From: Plantago ovata
Lineage: Eukaryota; Streptophyta; Magnoliopsida; Lamiales; Plantaginaceae
Reading direction: 5' to 3'
NCBI GenBank assembly: GCA_028274465.1
Contig: CM051455.1
Span: 97,348,365 to 97,412,364 of the forward strand
DNA length: 64,000 nt
Both the position numbers and the translations under genes were made by a program. Shown here piece after piece: positions 23,121 through 34,484 of this stretch (positions within the stretch are counted from its first letter, which is position 1; each line of letters starts with the position of its first letter). A model generated the notes under the pieces. It had not been told where the DNA came from and searched no databases. It saw only the letters and a program-made list of their open reading frames with translations.

Positions 23121-23241
23121 GTTTCTTTTTCTTACTATCGAAAGAATTCGAGGGTGTATCATCATCAGAGGGTATGACAGAAGGTATCTCAAAGTCTTTA
23201 TCACTTTCATTCCCTACAAAACAACATACAACAATTAACAA
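22876..23241 (-). pseudogene. Acidic exon of the second MULE gene, Asp-rich variant
   Basis: The minus strand gives an acceptor-like TTTGTAG before GNESDKDFEIPSVIPSDDD, a run of about 14 Asp encoded by a GAT microsatellite, and a Lys/Val-rich segment. The DFEIPS.IPSDD core matches the four exon copies at 23610-26534, but the second half differs. It may be the original last exon, since on the minus strand it lies downstream of the duplicated copies. I know of no family. Confidence 0.4.
23077..23120. repeat. (ATC)n / (GAT)n microsatellite
   Basis: About 14 perfect ATC units in frame with the acidic exon, producing a poly-Asp run on the minus strand. Confidence 0.95.
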
Positions 23242-23529
23242 AAATTAACCTCAAACAAGCAGCATATAAAACTCAAACAACAAGAATACAACTATTACAA
23301 TACAAAAATATATCAAAATCTAAACACACTGATATAATCAGAACTCAAAATAAAACTCCAACAAACCTTAAAAAACTAGCATGCCACAAAAAAAAACCAA
23401 TCTCAACTAAACCTCAAACATGATATATGTAAAACTCAAGCAACCAACATATAAAACTCAAACAACAAGAATACAACTATTACAACACAAAATATATCAA
23501 AATCTAAACACACAGAGATAATCAGAACT

Positions 23530-26500
23530 CAAATAAAACTCCAAAAACCTTTAAAAACTAGCTTACCACAAAAAAACCCAATCTCAAGTAAACCTCAAAC
23601 ATGATATGATTAAAACTCAAACAAACAGCATATAAATCTCAAACAACCAGAAATACAACTCTTACAACACAAACTACGCCAGTGACTCTCAAAACTATAA
23701 TCATCATCAACACATTTCCTTTTCTTACTCTGAGGAGTATCATTCTTCAAAGAATCATCATTACTATTGAAAGAATTCGAAAGTGTAACATCATTAGAGG
23801 GGATGAAGGAAGGTATCTCAAAGTCTATTTCATTTTCATTCCCTACAAAATAGCATATAACAGTTAACACAAATTAAAGAAAACATACACTAAAAACAAA
23901 ACAAAGCATATAAAACTCATGGACAGTGGTAAAACTCAAACAAGAACAACATAAAACTCAACAGAACAACATATAAAAACTCAAACATACACTCAAAACA
24001 AAACAAGCATATAAAACTCATGGACAGTGGTAAAACTCAAACAAGCACAACATAAAACTCAACAAAACTGCATATAAAACTCAAACATACACTCAAAACA
24101 AAACAAGCATATAAAACACATGGACAGTGGTAAAACTCAAACAAGCACAACATAAAACTCAGCAAAACTGAATATAAAACTCAAACATACACTCAAAACA
24201 GAACAAGCATATAAAACTCATTGACAGCAAATAAAACTCCAAAAAACCTTTAAAAACTAGTTTACCACAAAAAAACCCAATCTCAAGTAAACCTCAAACA
24301 TGATATGATTAAAACTCAAACAAACAGCATATAAATCTCAAACAACCAGAATACAACTCTTACAACACAAACTACGCCAGTGACTCTCAAAACTATAATC
24401 ATCATCAACACATTTCCTTTTCTTACTCTGAGGAGTATCATTCTTCAAAGAATCATCATTACTATTGAAAGAATTCGAAAGTGTAACATCATCAGAGGGG
24501 ATGAAGGAAGGTATCTCAAAGTCTATTTCCTTTTCATTCCCTACAAAATAGCATATAACAGTTAACACAAATTAAAGCAAACATACACTAAAAACAAAAC
24601 AAAGCATATAAAACTCATGGACAGTGGTAAAACTCAAACAAGCACAACATAAAACTCAACAGAACAGCATATAAAAACTCAAACATACACTCAAACAAAA
24701 CAAGCATATAAAACTCATGGACAGTGGTAAAACTCAAACAAGCACAACATAAAACTCAACAAAACTGCATATAAAACTCAAACATACACTCAAAACAAAA
24801 CAAGCATATAAAACACATGGACAGTGGTAAAACTCAAACAAGCACAACATAAAACTCAGCAAAACTGAATATAAAACTCAAACATACACTCAAAACAGAA
24901 CAAGCATATAAAACTCATTGACAGTGGTAAAACTCAAACAAGCACAACATAAAATTCAACAAAACTGCATATAAAACTCAAGTAAAACTCCAACAAACCT
25001 TAAAAACTAGCATGCCACAAAAAAAAACCAATCTCAACTAAACCTCAAACATGATATATGTAAAACTCAAGCAACCAACATATAAAACTCAAACATACAC
25101 TCAAAACAAAACAAGCATATAAAACACATGGACAGTGTTAAAACTCAAACAAGCACAACATAAAACTCAGCAAAACTGAATATAAAACTCAAACATACAC
25201 TCAAAACAGAACAAGCATATAAAACTCATTGACAGTGGTAAAACTCAAACAAGCACAACATAAAATTCAACAAAACTGCATATAAAACTCAAATAAAACT
25301 CCAACAAACCTTAAAAAACTAGCATGCCACAAAAAAAAATCAATCTCAACTAAACCTCAAACATGATATATGTAAAACTCAAGCAACCAACATATAAAAC
25401 TCAAACAACAAGAATACAACTATTACAACACAAAAATATATCAAAATCTAAACACACAGAGATAATCAGAACAAGCATATAAAACTCATTGACAGCAAAT
25501 AAAACTCCAAAAAACCTTTAAAAACTAGCTTACCACAAAAAAACTCAATCTCAAGTAAACCTCAAACATGATATGATTAAAACTCAAACAAACAGCATAT
25601 AAATCTCAAACAACCAGAATACAACTCTTACAACACAAACTACGCCAGTGACTCTCAAAACTATAATCATCATCAACACATTTCCTTTTCTTACTCTGAG
25701 GAGTATCATTCTTCAAAGAATCATCATTACTATTGAAAGAATTCGAAAGTGTAACATCATTAGAGGGGATGAAGGAAGGTATCTCAAAGTCTATTTCCTT
25801 TTCATTCCCTACAAAATAGCATATAACAGTTAACACAAATTAAAGCAAACATACACTAAAAACAAAACAAAGCATATAAAACTCATGGACAGTGGTAAAA
25901 CTCAAACAAGAACAACATAAAACTCAATAGAACAGCATATAAAAACTCAAACATACACTCAAAACAAAACAAGCATATAAAACTCATGGACAGTGGTAAA
26001 ACTCAAACAAGCACAACATAAAACTCAACAAAACTGCATATAAAACTCAAACATACACTCAAAACAAAACAAGCATATAAAACACATGGACAATGGTAAA
26101 ACTCAAACAAGCACAACATAAAACTCAGCAAAACTGAATATAAAACTCAAACATACACTCAAAACAGAACAAGCATATAAAACTCATTGACAGCAAATAA
26201 AACTCCAAAAAACCTTTAAAAACTAGCTTACCACAAAAAAACCCAATCTCAAGTAAACCTCAAACATGATATGATTAAAACTCAAACAAACAGCATATAA
26301 ATCTCAAACAACCAGAATACAACTCTTACAACACAAACTACGCCAGTGACTCTCAAAACTATAATCATCATCAACACATTTCCTTTTCTTACTCTGAGGA
26401 GTATCATTCTTCAAAGAATCATCATTACTATTGAAAGAATTCGAAAGTGTAACATCATTAGAGGGGATGAAGGAAGGTATCTCAAAGTCTATTTCCTTTT

Positions 26501-26950
26501 CATTCCCTACAAAATAGCATATAACAGTTAACACAAATTAAAGCAAACATACACTAAAAACAAAACAAAGCATATAAAACTCATGGACAGTGGTAAAACT
26601 CAAACAAGCACAACATAAAACTCAACAGAACAGCATATAAAAACTCAAACATACACTCAAAACAAAACAAGCATATAAACCTCATGGACAGTGGTAAAAC
26701 TCAAACAAGCACAACATAAAACTCAACAAAACTGCATATAAAACTCAAACATACACTCAAAACAAAACAAGCATATAAAACACATGGACAGTGGTAAAAC
26801 TCAAACAAGCACAACATAAAACTCAGCAAAACTGAATATAAAACTCAAACATACACTCAAAACAGAACAAGCATATAAAACTCATTGACAGTGGTAAAAC
26901 TCAAACAAGCACAACATAAAATTCAACAAAACTGCATATAAAACTCAAAT
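23530..26950 (-). repeat. Higher-order array: ~700-bp blocks each with one exon copy plus a 100-bp minisatellite
   Basis: Block starts near 23530, 24227, 25496 and 26196, each with 'aaataaaactccaaaaa' then 'cctttaaaaactag'. The second block is almost double length (about 1,270 bp). Each carries the same 76-residue minus-strand exon (23610-23870, 24338-24568, 25606-25836, 26304-26534; core EIDFEIPSFIPS, then SKKRKCVDDDYSFESHW). Between exon copies, a 100-bp unit starting 'aagcatataaaactca' repeats, for example at 24005, 24105 and 24205. Exon copies keep frame and splice-like borders, with only a few substitutions among them. Confidence 0.85.
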
Positions 26951-27734
26951 ACACTTACCAACAGCATATAAAATCGAGGTGAAAGGGATGTAGAGAGTGA
27001 ACACAAAGATCGAAACACAAAGAAATGGAAAACAAAAGCAGATCGAAACACTTACAAGCAAAATAAGCTTCAACTAGTGTGGATGAACTGCAAAAACATA
27101 GCAAAATTCGAGAAAACGTAGAGTTAGGGTTCCGAAATCAACCTAGAAACCGAAATGCATGAAGAAGAAGAAAAACCTAGCAAAATTGCAGAGATATATG
27201 ATAAAATAGTAGATTAGGATTTCGAAAATGCGTGAAGAAGAACATAAACGAATAAAATCTCACCTTCAAGAGCTGAATAAGACGATTGAGGTGGCGGCGA
27301 TTGAAATTCAGGCGGCGGCGGTGACGAAATGAGCTTCAATTCAGGCGACGGAGACGGCGAGTGAGTTTCTCTCTCTAAAACTTTCTCTCTCTAGGGTTTA
27401 TGATTTGCTAATGAGAGGAAATGAAAAGACACGGGTGAATTCACTTATTTATACATAACCCGTTTAATTGACCCGGTTTGAATCATTGACCCGCGAGATT
27501 TAATAGAATTGGATATAGTATTAAAGTGGATTGCTTGGTCTCACGGTCTCAACTTAGAAATTGGTCTTAAACAAGAAATTGTAATAGGTTTTTCTCCTTT
27601 TATTGTTTTTGTATTTTCCCGAGCATTGCTTGCTGATGAGGATAAAATCCGTTCAAGGGACTACCTCTTCATCTCTCAACCCGTCTGAGCTCTCGGCGTT
27701 GAGTATATATGTCTGGGAACTCCGGTAGCTACAG

Positions 27735-28140
27735 TAGTGAAAGGGGGGGAGGGGGGGGGGGGGGTTGAGCCGGCCTACCTCATTAGGCCATCCTCAACTC
27801 AATGTGTAGGGGAATATGGAGACAGAAATAGTGAGAGAATCGTGTGTCGTGCGTAGTAAATGCGGGCATGTATATATAGAGGATACAAGCATGGCCCCCA
27901 CTGTCGTAGGATGTTTTGTCGGCTGGGCTGGTCTGTAGGGAGATCTTTCGAGGGTAAGCTCACAGGTACGAGCTTCGACCCTCCTAGTCTTCTTTACGCT
28001 TTCGACATTGACCCTTTGCGGTGCGGGGGCTTCCGGGTATGATTTCGAGGGTAGCAGCTAGATGGTAAGGATCGCAGTCCGAGGGGTGCACAACTTCGAG
28101 GTAGTTCTCTTATCCCCATATCACTTGCAATGCTCCATTA
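27735..28140 (+). mobile_element. LTR-like fragment, copy 2
   Basis: Shares in order with 19905-20420 the 'c(g)gcctacct' start, 'aactcaatgt', 'aatagtgagag', 'gtatatatagaggatac' and the 'tttcga'-rich downstream part. A G-rich run (27744-27763) precedes it. There is no MITE insertion in this copy. A short ORF at 27860-28042 is low-complexity chance. Confidence 0.5.
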
Positions 28141-28384
28141 ATCATTAATAAAGTTATGAGCCGTTTAAACAAAAAAAAACAATCCGGAAACAGGAGAAAC
28201 TTGTAAGCATATGGCACCGAAAAACATCTTTATAAATTCGTATTGGTAAAATCTTTCGAGGGACACTTTCCTCCGATACAACAAATTTTAGGTCTTAAGT
28301 TAGTTTGACCACTAACTATGCTTTTAGCATGTCATAACTGTTCGTCGTAAAAACTTTCACCTTTGCCTGCTCTGCTATTCAATC
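28141..28384. other. 3' flank of the signal peptide peptidase gene
   Basis: This holds the 3' UTR of the minus-strand gene; nothing else is recognisable. Confidence 0.5.
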
Positions 28385-31300
28385 TTACTCCTCTTTCTTA
28401 GCTGAATCTGCATCAGTTTCTTCAGAGCTACTTTTCTTCGACTCATCAAACTCCATCAACTGCACGTTGTCATCCCAGATAATTAAAAAAGTGTTGGATA
28501 CAAGACCAAATACTTTACGCATGTTTCAAGCATCACATCGTTTTGACATCTTGATCAATTACAGAAAAACAATTTGGCAACATATTAAGTATAAACTGGA
28601 ATACGGAGAATAAAAGGAACCAGGTTTACTCACAGGTTTGACTTCCCCATTCCACAGGCAATGTGTAGCCAAAAATCCGATAACAGAAGGCACAATGTAC
28701 AGAAGTGCAGGCTGGAGATGAGTTAAAATATTGATATTAAGGTTTTGTCAATAACAGAGAGGAGTGCGTAATATATATATCATACAATGTGTGTCACACA
28801 CATACCAAGAAAAGAAAGTGCGTACCTGTGCAGCCTGAAACCAGTTCATTACTATAATTGTGGCGATTATACCAACTGCGTATCCTACAAATGCACTCTT
28901 GAAATACTGACCATTTTTTCCTCTGGAAACATCAAATCTCAATGCCAATGCTACAAAAATTCCTGGATGTAAAAATAGTCGAAACATTAGATTTATTTTT
29001 ATTGTGTTAAAGATCTGAAAAACAAAAAGATCCAAGTACCGAATCCTATTTCCTACCGGGGATCACTATATCACCGAGTCCTAACATGGAGAATGGACGT
29101 GCAGCATTTGCTGTGGGGAACAAAAGCTGCAACAAATGAAGCACGATTGCATAAGATATTTTTAAAGCAGGCACAGCAAAAGACAAATTTATGCCTGATA
29201 ACATTGGGGTACTCACCTTTATTGGAGCATCGAATGATTTTGCAACGCTGACCATTACTGGAGTAAAAAAGACCCAGAATATGTCATATATGAAAAGTCC
29301 ACCCTGCAAAAATATGCATAAAATAATGAACACACAGGATACTAATACAGCAAATCAAAGTGGTTTCAATCCTGTATACATTGTTTTTAAAGTAAACTCT
29401 TAGTCAATTAAATGTTTCATATTGCAGCAACAATGCCTAACCAGATGCCCAAGTCTTACCAAGAGAATAGCTCCGGTTTTAAACGAACCAAGCGAAAGCA
29501 TTTCAATTCCCTGCAGTATTTTCAGAAAAACCATAGTCATGAAAAATGATTAATTTACATTTCGGAAAGTTAAGATAAATTTTCTTGTGAACAAGGGTAA
29601 ACTATCAGGGAGGAGAAAACACAGATACATGAGATTCCTGATGACGACATTACCTGAATGCAGAATGCAAGTCCCAAGATGTTATTAGCTAGCCAGTGCT
29701 TTTTTAGAGCATACCAAACACAAAAGAAAGTCCCAGGAATTGCTGCAACGATCTGTGATTTTGTGAACTCAACCTCCAAAGCTGTGAAAGCAAACGTTTA
29801 TAAATAATATCATGCTGCATGCAAGTAACTTCATGTCAAACAGATATAAGTAGAAAGGTCTTTTGACTAGAACAACCCAAAACAAATTTTAAGTTTACAT
29901 ATGTATATATAGTATCACGTTAGCAACATTGCCAACATATTTTTACATAGTCACTAGAAGCTTGCGAACAGAAACATAAGATACCAGAATCAAAGGGATT
30001 TGACTGGTTCATACCCTTGATATACGGGAAACGCCACACAATGAGATTATCATTCCACTCATTAGGAAAAAATCTCTTGATTGAAGGTAACAATGTTGCC
30101 CTACAAATTGAGTACAGGCCAAAGCCAAAAAATCAACGTGATGTGAAGAAATCAATGAGAATTATACAGGAGTTGTAGAAACACGTACGAAAGAGCAACT
30201 ATCCCAAGTACGATGAAATAGCACGTTAATACTGTGTTGACCAAGTCTTTTGGAAGGAATTTGAAAAGCAAAAATAGTGACAACAACATGGCGCTACCAA
30301 CCAACGGAAATCTCATGGCATGTTCATTGGACATAGTCTCCTACATGATTCCAATGCATACATAAGAATACACCGAAAACAAACAAACTTTTAATCGCAA
30401 CAAATGCAGAATCTGCTATCAACTTACAGATGGTGGGGTTGGCTTAACAGAGCGGAAGCAGCCCACATAAACTGCTAGACAAGCCGTTAAAATGACATTC
30501 AAATTTGGGTCCACCTTGATAACAAGTGGGGCAAGGGTCAAGCCTGCAACGAAAAAAGAACGCTAATGCATCGACCATAATTACTGTGAGCTGTAAACAA
30601 CCATGTTTTACGTGGTTCTTCATTAAAAAGCATCCAATCCAAGAATGTATGTAAATAGAATTTTACAACATGAAACACAAGAGTACAATCACAGTAGAAT
30701 TAAAATAAATGAGAACACTTTGTCAAATGCTCTTTCTCCCTTGTAATATAAACCAGAATTTAATTATGATATTTTATATTTTTTTTTTAGAGAATCTTAC
30801 CTACATACATACTGACCATAATCTCGTGTACGAAGAAGTATATGCAGAGGTAGGTAATAATTAATAGGTATGGAACCATATATCTCTGCCAAGGGTGGCT
30901 TTTCTAAACTCGTTAATAATTAATAGGAGGATAGCTACTAAGGATAGACTTGTTAAATTCAACATTATAAATGATGCTACCTGTAGTCTTTGTGGAACCA
31001 GTGATGGGACCATTGACCACTTGTATTTTGCATGTGCTGATTCTATGTTTATCTTGAAACGTATACTGAATGCTGTGGGTTTCAGGACTAATGAACATAG
31101 ACTGGGAGTTTGGTTTGAGATGTTTAACAGGTCAAGAAGCAAGAAAGGGCTGATTTACCAAATCAGAGCTGCAGCTTTTGGAGCAGTTCTAGCGGGGATT
31201 TGGAGAGTTAGAAATCTGAAGGTTTTTGAAGGAGTTACAATACCAAAAGAGGTTACTTGTAGAGAAATTGCTCAGGACCTGTTGCTAAGATTGAGAGATA

Positions 31301-31685
31301 AATGTCGTAGTAGAATCAACAGGTATTGATTGTAGGCACTGATTGTATTGTTTGGATTTTGTCTGAACTTAGCTTTCATATTGGGGTATGCCCCTCTCTT
31401 ATTCTTGTAAACTCTCTTTGGGCTTCTATTCTATTCAACTTCTTGCCGAAAAAAAATATATAAACCAGAATAAACTTGTGATTTTTTCTAAGAGAAACTT
31501 AGCTACATACATACTGGCCATAATCTCGTTTACCAAGAAGTACATGGAAAGGTATGTATTAATTAAAGTAAAATAGGCACAAGTAGTAATCAAAAGAATC
31601 AGTACAGGATGATTACACTGGTAACAAGAAAACATAACATACCTGCAAGGGCGATATTAGCGAGACGCTCACCGTTGTTTTTCAT
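28385..31685 (-). CDS. SPP: Signal peptide peptidase, complete, 11 exons
   Basis: An ER-membrane aspartyl protease that cuts leftover signal peptides and other type II segments within the bilayer. Exons: 31685-31643, 30543-30428, 30340-30189, 30100-30015, 29781-29654, 29510-29460, 29303-29217, 29126-29057, 28962-28826, 28711-28634, 28459-28385. All borders are GT/AG and the phases close, giving 340 residues (the Arabidopsis protein is about 344 as I recall). It starts MKNNGERLANIALAG; an extra in-frame ATG lies just upstream at 31688. Catalytic motifs are present: YD in FIYDIFWVFF (exon 7), GxGD in LGLGDIVIPG (exon 8) and PAL in PALLYIVP (exon 10). About nine hydrophobic segments are predicted by eye. 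The C-terminal tail is short, acidic and Lys-rich, ending AKKEE rather than an exact KKxx. Intron 1 (1.1 kb) hosts a LINE fragment in the opposite orientation. No defect is visible. Confidence 0.96.
30747..31570. repeat. Long direct repeats (~110-125 bp) flanking the LINE
   Basis: 30747-30871 and 31461-31570 share 'ataaaccagaat', 'ctacatacatactg', 'ccataatctcgt' and 'accaagaagta'-like stretches in order, at roughly 80-85% identity by eye. They flank the LINE exactly where a target duplication would be. Confidence 0.7.
30872..31455 (+). mobile_element. 5'-truncated LINE (RT zinc-binding end) in SPP intron 1
   Basis: The ORF includes PRVAFLNSLIINRRIATKDRL and a C-x2-C-x7-H-x4-C pattern (CSLCGTSDGTIDHLYFAC), the zf-RVT domain found at the C terminus of plant non-LTR reverse transcriptases. 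About 150 residues remain, ending at TGA 31327-31329. The 3' end 'cttcttgccgaaaaaaaa' is typical of L1-type plant LINEs. The reverse transcriptase and endonuclease are missing, so it is dead on arrival. It lies antisense to the SPP transcript. Confidence 0.8.
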
Positions 31686-31736
31686 CATATAATATCTCAA
31701 ATTACAGCATTCAATTTATTTTATTATCCAATTGAA

Positions 31737-32102
31737 CTGCAAAATCAGAAAGGCAATAATAGCATCAAGATAGATAACTGAGAAAAGAACAAACAAAGCT
31801 AATGAAAGTTGTTATCTTTCCACAAACTGAATAATAGCTAAGCTAGCTGCATTTCCCATCTCCAGCAGAAGCAAACAGAAAATAAATTTCAACCAAGATA
31901 GATAGCCGGGCATTAAAAAAAAAAAGGTAATAATTCCAGTCTGAGAACATCAAATTCTTGAATATCAATCAAGATCCAAGAAAAGCCTAATTGAACAAAA
32001 TAATTCGAAATAGAGAAAAACCCATATGAAATAAATGACTTGTAATCAAAAGATGGACATGATAAATCAATCAACAAAGAAAAGGGGCGGGCTTTTTCTC
32101 AC
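31737..32102 (-). other. 5' UTR intron of the SPP gene
   Basis: On the minus strand ACG|GTGAGAAA at 32103/32102 and TTTTGCAG|TT at 31737/31736 give a 366-base intron upstream of the start codon. This would put the transcription start in about 32110-32320. It is an inference from splice signals only. Confidence 0.55.
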
Positions 32103-32431
32103 CGTATGTATATCGATCAATCTCCAATGGCAGCAGAAGAAACGGAAGAAAGAGGGGTTTCAGTTTCAAAGAGAAGAGAGTGAGTAGTCAATCTTAGATT
32201 TATATATGTCAGCTCAGCTCTCGATTCATATATCAACTGCGAACTGAAAAAAGAAAGATTCATGCATATGAATGAAATGGAAATGTACAACTCACTGAAG
32301 CGTGCCATCATATGCACGTCGCCGGAGGTGTAACGGCCAATGGAACAGAGCCACGTCGGATTAATGAAAATATATCTACAAATAATAATCCTCTTTTAGG
32401 AAAAATATACTTCATTATGTTAAGTTAAATA

Positions 32432-33353
32432 TGAGCAAGATTTTCTATGTCAGTTACTATGCCACCTTCTATGCCAGCATTAAAAATTTGACACGTGACA
32501 ATGAATTTAACAAACCTCCACACTTAATAATTATCCTTTCTTCTCGTTTTGTGCTTAATGATTTTAGGGAATTTGTTCCACCCAAATTTTAACCAACTAA
32601 ATAAATATAATATGGTATTAATATTAATAATTCATGTGGCATTATGAGAAATTATTCTTGCATAGTTCCGGTATGAACATGGAATGTTCCAATAGTTCTA
32701 GTATGATAATGTGAATTTTAAAAGGAAAAGAAACATAATCATTTTGCATAATTTAATTATATTTTATACTAATTTTTAAAAATATTCCAGTATTGCTCTG
32801 GAAACAATTGTGCATCAATATTTAGTACTATTACATCTGCTATTATTATACTTCACTCCACCATATTTTGTTAACCTTGTTAATTAAAAATTCATTTGAT
32901 CTTAAATTAATTTCAAATCATATCAGAAAAATAATTTAAAAAAAGTTATTATTTGATAAGTATAAATATTATGTCTTCATAACATAAATTTTTTAATTTC
33001 TTTGGTAGAATTTAAAGTTATTTTGTGTTTATATTATTTGTAAAAGGAATTATCAAAATAGAGTGTTAATCCAAAATTGGAACCGAAAAGTAACATGTAT
33101 TTCGTTGTTTAATTATATTTTGCAATGAAAAATAAAATGGACCACCAAAATTTTTACCATGTGAAATTTCTTTCTCTAAAACTATTGGAAAAAAAAAAAA
33201 AAGAAAGAAAACAAATGGTATAAGGTAAAAACATGAAGGAAATAAAAAGAGGGGTTATATGGTGTGATGGTCTAGGTAATTTGTTGTCACATGTCACATT
33301 CATAATGCTGGTATAGAAGTTGGCATAGGAATTGATATAGAAAATCCCGCTTG
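32432..33353. mobile_element. 0.9-kb TIR element upstream of SPP
   Basis: The left end from 32432 (gagcaagattttctatgtca, then tatgccaccttctatgccag) and the reverse complement of the right end to 33353 (gagcaagcgggattttctat, then tatgccaacttctataccag) align for about 75 bases with a small indel. The interior is very AT-rich and non-coding. It lies about 0.1-1 kb upstream of the inferred SPP start and may contribute promoter sequence. No certain target duplication. Confidence 0.7.
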
Positions 33354-33529
33354 CTCCCTCCATTCTATCGTAAGTTAAGTTTACTAGTTTGACTTTTTTC
33401 GGTCAACAACTTTTAACTTTGACTCCATATTACTTTTACTATAATAATAAAGTATTTAACAAAATTATATTATGAAAATATACAACCTAAATTTTCATAA
33501 TATAATTTCGTTTCATACTTTATCATTAT
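33354..33529. mobile_element. Stowaway-like MITE piece cut by the next LTR
   Basis: Begins 'cctccattctatcgtaagtt', a Stowaway-type end, and stops at the LTR starting at 33530. The partner end is missing here. Confidence 0.4.
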
Positions 33530-34395
33530 TGTTGGTGTTAAAATATGTCCAGTTCGCATGTACGAACTGGAGCGGTCTAAAAGCGCGACGAAGCATCAAG
33601 GGCCGTCCTTGAAGGGGCGCGACCACAGCATCAAGGGACGTCCCTCAAGGGGCGCGACCACACCCAAGTATGTCACTTAAGTGTGGCTCGACCAACATAT
33701 CGTCCGACCATCACTGTGAGGTCAACCCTCAAGATAAGCTCACTACAAGGACAAGGCAGCTGTCGAGGAGCATCTCTAGGGCTCGAGGAGGACCTTACGT
33801 CAAGGTGACACCCTCCAAAAGAGACTAGGCAGAGCACTACTTGGACCATGGATATAAGAGGATGTCACGAGGACCAAGGCCGACCACCCATGGTCGCTCC
33901 CTGTGGGACCCGTCTTCCAGAATACTCCATGGGATCCGAAAAGTCAATAATGCCCTCTAAACCCTAGTCAAGATGTTTGGGTCAAAGCCCATGGACCTCC
34001 TTAATGGGCTTGGGCCAAAGGAGGCTTCAATCTCAGCCGGACACTTGTCATGATCCTACATAAAGTGACAATAAAATACAACAAGTATATAAGGAGACTC
34101 ATTCATTATCCGCTGGGTAAGCAATCATAGCTCTGACCTACCACTCACTTTCCACATTTACTACTCTTACTAGGGAAGCCCTTCAACTCCCTACACGTAA
34201 AGTCGTCCCTCCGGTCTGATCCTCGACAGACCGGGCACGAGGTACTAATCCCCCCCTCCAGTCTCTTTCAGGTAAGAGGAAGCTACATGAAGGATTCCTG
34301 TTATCTTCAGAGGAAGACTACATGAAGAGGACCTAAATAGTTTCTTGTGACGATCCATTACGAACTTAAGAAGAAGTACGAATTACCCTTCAACA
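33530..34395 (+). mobile_element. 5' LTR of a Ty3/gypsy element
   Basis: An 866-base LTR beginning TGTTGG and ending CCTTCAACA, so the ends are short inverted repeats. A TATA-like 'agtatataagg' lies near 34084. The next bases are TTTGGCGCCATCTGTGGGAA, a primer-binding region of the kind seen in plant gypsy elements. Inside, a 'catcaaggg(a/c)cgtccct..aaggggcgcgacca' motif is repeated near 33595-33655. The 3' LTR is not in the window. Confidence 0.75.
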
Positions 34396-34484
34396 TTTGG
34401 CGCCATCTGTGGGAAACTGATCGAAAGGTCATTCCTAGCCCTACTGGTCGAGCCGAGAAACTCTCCTCGTGACATTTCACGAAG

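Larger units (their letters stand above)
20986..27550. mobile_element. Mutator-like element with two inward-facing transcription units
   Basis: The left end (gtgagaccactag...cgtgagacc, 20986-21010) and right end (ggtctcacggtctca, about 27536-27550) are inversely related. Both are followed inward by an 'acccgcg'-type stretch and a GAGA-rich leader. The left half carries plus-strand exons including a FAR1-type domain, a domain class derived from MULE transposases. The right half carries minus-strand acidic exons starting from a GGCGGCGG-rich leader at about 27290-27360. Introns on the left contain TTTGAGTTTTAT words and the right half contains ATAAAACTCAAA, so the element is inverted at large scale as well. 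Two convergent genes driven from the termini recall the MuDR layout, but no transposase catalytic domain remains and no target duplication was found. Borders are approximate. Confidence 0.6.

Noticed and set aside
23530..26950. Regularly spaced direct repeats that might suggest a CRISPR-like array
   Set aside because: The 100-base unit is repeated in full without unique spacers, lies in a plant transposon, and is a minisatellite.
27860..28042. Cys/Gly-rich 60-residue ORF
   Set aside because: Lies in an LTR-like fragment; the homologous copy at 19905-20420 does not keep the frame.
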